A DNA stretch of 64,000 bases, taken from the NCBI GenBank assembly GCA_019637155.1, contig JAHBWE010000001.1:372001-436000 (forward strand), read 5' to 3'. The translations under genes were made by a program, and so were the position numbers. Origin of the DNA: Labilithrix sp. (lineage in GTDB: Bacteria > Myxococcota_A > Polyangia > Polyangiales > Polyangiaceae). The notes under the pieces are model-generated. The model saw nothing but the letters and a program-made list of their open reading frames with translations. It was not told the origin of the DNA and did not search any database. Below are positions 59,719 to 64,000 of this stretch, in pieces; the first letter of the stretch is position 1; every line of letters starts with the position of its first letter.

Positions 59719-60225
59719 CTACTCGGCGTAGACGGCGTCCACCGAGACGAGCGCGCCGTGCAGCGGGAAGCTCTCTCCCGCGCCGTAGACCTCGCGCCTC
59801 CACTCCGCGCCGCGCCGAAACACCTCGACGCATCGCTCGTCCTGCGAGACGAGGACGTACTCCTCCAGCGAGGCGATCGTCCTGTAGTCGCGGGCCTTCC
59901 AGCCTCGGTCGTCACGCTCCGTCGAGTCCGACAGGACCTCGACGATGACGCAAGGATTGGTGATCGCTTCGCCCTGGACGTTCCCGTCCTTCTCCACGAC
60001 GGTCTTCATGACCGGGCCGCAGACGACGCTTACGTCGGGGCGGAGACCGGCGCGCGTCGCCGGGACATGAATCGCGACCGAGCCGTCGCGCACGGTGCGA
60101 AGGCCGCGGAGCGCCGCCCGAAGCTCCGCCGACACGGCGATGCAAAGGCGGCCATGCTCGGGGGTGGGCTCCGCCCCCGCCCCCCGACCCCCCGCCCCGC
60201 CGGCGAGAATCTTCTGTTCGATCAT
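59719..60225 (-). pseudogene. Uma2-family (PD-(D/E)XK-like) protein, N-terminus missing
   Basis: 168 residues from ATG 60223-60225. The C-terminal two thirds are a good Uma2/DUF820 match: [30 protein letters not shown] and [20 protein letters not shown], with the nuclease-like Asp and Glu. The family's N-terminal YLxxE...EYVDGE part is absent; in its place is a Gly-rich stretch ([18 protein letters not shown]) encoded by a G/C run at 60160-60210. No frame upstream restores it. Either truncated/decayed or a short variant. Convergent with the Hsp70 gene, 2 bp apart, and divergent from the kinase. Confidence 0.6.
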
Positions 60226-60288
60226 GGAGCTTCGAAGACCCACGGAGCGTCTCGATGGTGGCATCGCGCTTGCGATGTTTGGGGGGTG

Positions 60289-63200
60289 ATGGCGTTGAAG
60301 GAGCGTGACGGCTGGGAGATCACGACGCTTGGTCGTGGCAAGCAGCCGGACGATCGCTCCGGCACTGTCCGCGCGCTGTCGCTGGATCCGGATCGCTATG
60401 CCATCACCGACGTCCTCGGCGAGGGCGGAATGGGCGAGGTAAGGCGATGTCGGGATTCTCTCCTGGATCGCGACGTAGCCCTCAAGGTCGTGCGGCCCGC
60501 TGCGGCGGTCGACGACTACGAGGCGCGCTTCCTCCGCGAGGCGCGCGTTCAAGCTCGCCTCGCTCACCCCGGCGTCGTCCCCGTCTACGACGTCGGGCGC
60601 GACGCGAACGGGCGCGTGTATTTTACAATGAAACGCGTCGAGGGGGTGACGGTCGAAGACGTCATCGTCGCGAAGCAGGAGGGGCACCGGACGCAGTACG
60701 ACCTCCGCCGGCTCCTCACCGCCTTCTCGCGCGCCTGCCTCATCGTCGACTTCGCGCACGCGCGCGGGGTGCTGCATCGCGACCTGAAGCCCGCGAACAT
60801 GATGCTCGGCGCCTACGGCGAGGTGTACATCCTCGACTGGGGCCTCGCGAAGGTCATCGGCGGGGACGACGAGCTCAGCGCCAGCGCCGTGATCGACGTC
60901 GTCTCGCCGCTCGCCCTCGCGCGGGAGCGTCCGACCGAGCGCGGCGTCGCGATGGGGACGCCGGCGTACATGTCCCCGGAGCAGGCGTTCGCGCAGGTCG
61001 AGCTCGACGCGCGCACGGACGTCTTCGCGCTCGGCGCGATCCTCTACGAGATCCTCACCCTCGAGACGCTGATGGACGAAGAGGCGATCCGCGCGCTGCG
61101 GCATCGCCGGATGCCGCGGATCGATCCGCGTCCGTCGGCGCGCGTGCGCGGGCTGCGCGACCTTCGGGAGCGCGTGCCGTGTGATTCACACGGCCTCGAG
61201 GCGCTCGACGTGGTGTGCGCGCGGGCGACGGCGCTCGACCGCGACGAGCGGTACCCGACCGCGCGCGCGCTCCACGAGGCGGTCGAGGCGTACCTCGCCG
61301 CGGACGAGGAGGCCGAGCGCCGGCAGCGCCTCGCCGCCGCGCACGTCGAGCGCGCGCGCGCGTTCGCGGCGGAGGTCGACCGCCCGGCCGCGCTCCAGGA
61401 GCTCGGCGCCGCGCTCGCGCTCCAGCCCGACGACGAAGGCGCGCGCGCACACCTCGTCCACCTCCTCGCCAACCCGCCGAAGGTCACGCCGCCGGAGGTC
61501 AAGGCGCGCCGGCTCCAGCAAGAGGTCGCGCGCCTCCGCGGGATGGAGCGCATCGTCGCGCTGCTCTACGTCCTCGCGTGGATCGTCGCGTTCCCGATCG
61601 CGGCGCTCGCCGGCGGCGTGAACGACGCCGGCAGCGCGCTCATCGTCCCCGCGGCGTGGATGCTCGCCGCCCTCGTCACCGTCGCGCAGCGCTGGATGAA
61701 CCTGCACGACTCCGCGGTGAGCTGGTCCGGCGTCGCGGGCGCGCTCGCGGTCGCGGCGACCTCGCTCGTGTGGGGCCCGGCGTTCATCGTGCCGGGGCTC
61801 GCGATCGTCGTGCTCTTCGCGCAGCTCCTCGTCGCGCAGAAGCGGCAGCGCGCGCACGTCGTGTTCTTCATGGGGGCCGCGGTCGCGGTCCCGTCCTACC
61901 TCGCGATGCGCGGGATCTTCGAGGTCTACGCGCCGGTCGGGCCGCAGGCGTTCGTGATCCACGGCGCGATCGGCGCGTCGCGCGACGTGTTCTTCGGCGG
62001 CCTCCTCGTCGCGCACCTCATCCAGGTCCTCTTCGGCGCCCGCTTCGCGTCGCGTTACCGTGACATCCTCGACGCCCGCGTCCTCGAGAACGCGCTCTTC
62101 TCGTGGCAGCTCGCGAACCTCGTCCCGCGCGGGACGACGAAGCGCAGCGACGACGCGCGGCGGCCGTCGATGACCGCGCTCGAGGAGGCTTCGCTCTCGA
62201 TCGCGGCGAACGACGAGCTCCTCGCGCCCGCGGAGGCGCCGCCCATCGACGCCGACGCGCCGGAGCGGCATCGCTACGCCCGCATCGCCCACGTCGGGAC
62301 GACCGAGCGCACCGAGATCTGGCGCTGCTTCGATCGCCGGCTCGCGCGCGAGGTCGACATGCACGTCGCGAAGACGGCGGAGGACGACGTCGCGTCCCTC
62401 GCGCACGCGCGCGCGTGCGGCCGCCTCGAGCACCCCGCCGTCGCGCCGCTCTACGACGTCGGCACCAACGAGCAAGGCCGCGTCTACTTCACGATCAAGC
62501 ACGTCTCCGGCGTCACGCTCGACAAGGCGTTCGCGCTCGTCACGAACGAGCGCGGGCTCCGCCGCATCCTCGGCGCGTTCGGGCAGGTCTGTCTCGCGCT
62601 CGCGTACGCGCATGAACAGAACGTCTTCCATCGCGCGCTCACGCCGGCGCATATCGTCCTCGGCGGCTTCGGCGAGGTGTACGTCGGCGGCTGGGCGGGC
62701 GACGCGTCCGGCGCGCCGGAGGAGGCCGCGCTCGATCTGCGCCGCCTCGTCCTCATCCTCGGCGCGATCCTCGAGCGCGCGCCGATCCCCGAGCTCTCGG
62801 TGCTGTCGCCGAAGAGCGCGCGCGAGATCCACGAGGCGATCGAGGGCTACCTCGCCGGCTCGCGCGACGACGAGATCCGCACCGAGCTCGCGGAGGGACA
62901 CTTCGCGCGCGCAGAGGAGGCCGCCGCGATCGCGTTCTCGGGGCGCGCCGGCTTCGAGGTCGAGGCGGAGGCCCGCGCCCGCGCGCTCGGCGAGGTGGGG
63001 CGCGCGGTGCGCCTCGCGCCGGGCGAGAAGAGCGCGGTGCGCCTCCTCTTCCGCTTGCTCACGGAGCCGCCGTCGCATCCGCCGCCCGCGGTCGTGCACG
63101 AGGTCGAGCGTCTCCGCGAGCAGCGCGCGCGCGGACCGGCGCGCTCGTCCGTGATCTTCGGCGGCATCTGGCTCCTCCTCTATCCGATCATCGCCGCGCT

Positions 63201-63717
63201 CCTCGGCGTGCGGCACCTGCCCTCCGTCATCATCGTGTGGAGCGCGTGGGCGCTCGCCGTCGGCGTGCTCGTCGGGCACCTCCTCCGCGGCCCGACCCGC
63301 GCGCCGTGGCCGCTCATCAGCGTCATGTTCGCCGGCCTCGTGACCGCCGCGCTCGTCGGCCCGTTCTTCTTCACCCCCGTCATCGCGACGTACACGACGA
63401 TGAGCTTCGTGCTCACGGTCCCTCCCGGCCGGCGCGCGCTCACGTTCGTCCTCGGCACGCTCATCGTCGTCGTCCCCGTCGTGCTCGCGTGGACCGGCGT
63501 CTACGTCCCGAGCGACATGGTCGGCAGCGTGCTCCTCTCGAACGGATCGCTCGAGGCGTCCTCGCACGAGACGACGCTGCTCGTGCTCACGACGATGCAC
63601 CTCCTCGGCATCCTCTTCACCGCCGAGTACGCCGCCCGTTTCCGCGATCGCCTCGACTCGGTGGAGACCGCCTACCTCCTGCGCGCGTGGCAGCTGACCA
63701 AGCTCGTCCGGGCGTAG
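60289..63717 (+). CDS. Tandem kinase-pseudokinase membrane protein
   Basis: 1142 residues from ATG 60289 (GTG 60286 adjacent). Two homologous halves. Half 1: kinase about 35-330 with [31 protein letters not shown] near 163 and DWGLAK near 184, a helical TPR-like linker, then about six membrane segments (423-590). Half 2: kinase-like about 655-860, with matching text ([28 protein letters not shown]) but HRD/N replaced by HRALTPAH near 782 and the metal Asp lost (GGWAGDA); the Gly-loop is also lost. It ends in a second membrane block (955-1118). Half 1 should be active; half 2 is a pseudokinase, presumably regulatory. Confidence 0.92.
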   Translation: MALKERDGWEITTLGRGKQPDDRSGTVRALSLDPDRYAITDVLGEGGMGEVRRCRDSLLDRDVALKVVRPAAAVDDYEARFLREARVQARLAHPGVVPVYDVGRDANGRVYFTMKRVEGVTVEDVIVAKQEGHRTQYDLRRLLTAFSRACLIVDFAHARGVLHRDLKPANMMLGAYGEVYILDWGLAKVIGGDDELSASAVIDVVSPLALARERPTERGVAMGTPAYMSPEQAFAQVELDARTDVFALGAILYEILTLETLMDEEAIRALRHRRMPRIDPRPSARVRGLRDLRERVPCDSHGLEALDVVCARATALDRDERYPTARALHEAVEAYLAADEEAERRQRLAAAHVERARAFAAEVDRPAALQELGAALALQPDDEGARAHLVHLLANPPKVTPPEVKARRLQQEVARLRGMERIVALLYVLAWIVAFPIAALAGGVNDAGSALIVPAAWMLAALVTVAQRWMNLHDSAVSWSGVAGALAVAATSLVWGPAFIVPGLAIVVLFAQLLVAQKRQRAHVVFFMGAAVAVPSYLAMRGIFEVYAPVGPQAFVIHGAIGASRDVFFGGLLVAHLIQVLFGARFASRYRDILDARVLENALFSWQLANLVPRGTTKRSDDARRPSMTALEEASLSIAANDELLAPAEAPPIDADAPERHRYARIAHVGTTERTEIWRCFDRRLAREVDMHVAKTAEDDVASLAHARACGRLEHPAVAPLYDVGTNEQGRVYFTIKHVSGVTLDKAFALVTNERGLRRILGAFGQVCLALAYAHEQNVFHRALTPAHIVLGGFGEVYVGGWAGDASGAPEEAALDLRRLVLILGAILERAPIPELSVLSPKSAREIHEAIEGYLAGSRDDEIRTELAEGHFARAEEAAAIAFSGRAGFEVEAEARARALGEVGRAVRLAPGEKSAVRLLFRLLTEPPSHPPPAVVHEVERLREQRARGPARSSVIFGGIWLLLYPIIAALLGVRHLPSVIIVWSAWALAVGVLVGHLLRGPTRAPWPLISVMFAGLVTAALVGPFFFTPVIATYTTMSFVLTVPPGRRALTFVLGTLIVVVPVVLAWTGVYVPSDMVGSVLLSNGSLEASSHETTLLVLTTMHLLGILFTAEYAARFRDRLDSVETAYLLRAWQLTKLVRA

Positions 63718-63811
63718 GAATTTCCCTCGTGAGTCGTCGGACCACCACCCCCGCCCGCGCGAGCTCGTAGTTTCCGACGCGCGCGTAGACAGCTACGATG
63801 GAGAGAACGGC

Positions 63812-64000
63812 ATGAATGGTGCTCGCCCCTTCGTCATGCGTTCGTGGCTTTCCTTGTCCGCCGCTCTCCTCGTGACGCTCGCTGCCGCGCCGGCGAGCGC
63901 GAACTCGGGCGGCGTGAAGGGCTACAGCGGCAAGAGCGCGAGCTGCAAGACGTGTCACAACGGTGGCGCGGCGCCCACCGTCACGCTCGACGGCCCGTCC
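63812..64000 (+). CDS. Secreted protein with CxxCH motif, 5' end (MXAN_6652-like)
   Basis: 63 codons visible, running off the right edge. GGAGAGA precedes ATG 63812 by a suitable distance; ATG 63836 is an alternative. Signal peptide (MRSWLSLSAALLVTLAAAPA) ends at SANSGG. The mature start GYSGKSASCKTCHNGGAAP and TVTLDGP resemble the myxobacterial family of MYXO-CTERM-anchored proteins with an N-terminal CxxCH (MXAN_6652 type). Whether heme is bound is unknown. Confidence 0.65.
   Translation, partial: MNGARPFVMRSWLSLSAALLVTLAAAPASANSGGVKGYSGKSASCKTCHNGGAAPTVTLDGPS

Noticed and set aside
1..64000. Polyketide or peptide synthetase cluster typical of myxobacteria
   Set aside because: No ketosynthase, adenylation, condensation or carrier-protein motif was seen in the window.

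Overview
The window is very GC-rich (third codon positions are almost all G or C) and has the gene content of a large-genome myxobacterium, probably Polyangia-like. It carries five Hanks-type Ser/Thr kinases, two FHA- or kinase-coupled AAA+ activators of the sigma-54 type, many lipoproteins with Ser-rich or Cys-rich low-complexity parts, M4 metalloproteases with a C-terminal Cys/TM/Arg-rich (MYXO-CTERM-like) tail, and AgmX/PglI-like, PEGA-like and alpha-2-macroglobulin proteins. There is one tRNA-Ala(GGC). I see no rRNA, CRISPR array, insertion sequence or prophage. Species assignment is not possible by reading alone.

Layout. 0-8 kb: 5' end of an AtuA-like gene, the ribosome-assembly GTPase RbgA, a conserved unknown, a cardiolipin synthase, a coupled small protein / flavin monooxygenase / alpha-beta hydrolase run, and a large lipoprotein. 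8-16.7 kb: small membrane proteins, a 1400-residue kinase-TPR-GAF-AAA+-Fis fusion, tRNA-Ala, a Cys-rich lipoprotein, a ferritin-like/DCC pair and a VapBC-type toxin-antitoxin pair with a palindrome at its promoter. 16.8-22.7 kb: a PHP-family metallohydrolase lipoprotein, an FHA-AAA+-Fis protein lacking the GAFTGA loop, a 7-copy short repeat, and a kinase overlapping a PEGA-like protein. 22.7-29.2 kb: a divergent gene pair (heme-binding lipoprotein and M4 metalloprotease) present twice in tandem, with conserved leader sequences. 29.4-36.1 kb: aerobic benzoyl-CoA (box) pathway genes boxB, boxC, boxR and boxD, with repeated operator-like sequences between boxC and boxR and a Cys-rich lipoprotein inserted before boxD. 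36.1-41.2 kb: LytS/LytTR two-component pair, a Pro-rich tail-anchored protein and a kinase. 41.3-48.7 kb: a 2042-residue alpha-2-macroglobulin lipoprotein with intact CxEQ thioester motif, followed by an OmpA-like lipoprotein and an AgmX-like lipoprotein. 48.8-53.3 kb (minus): CheY-like regulator and multi-PAS histidine kinase, HEAT/TPR protein, acylphosphatase. 53.4-63.7 kb: a kinase, the DUF2760/Hsp70/Hsp70-DUF3731 cassette, a truncated Uma2-like gene, and a duplicated kinase/pseudokinase membrane protein. The window ends inside a secreted CxxCH protein.

How the genes fit together. Much of the window is sensing and envelope biology: membrane kinases, sigma-54-type activators, and surface or periplasmic proteases and protease traps. 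The box genes are the clearest metabolic unit: BoxC and BoxB are co-transcribed, BoxR is divergent and probably represses them until benzoyl-CoA binds, and BoxD takes the later aldehyde oxidation step. BoxA and a benzoate-CoA ligase are not in the window. The features judged most worth follow-up are the duplicated protease/heme-lipoprotein divergon, the kinase-pseudokinase fusion, the GAFTGA-less FHA-AAA+ protein, the kinase-sigma-54 activator fusion and the two helically phased box operator copies.
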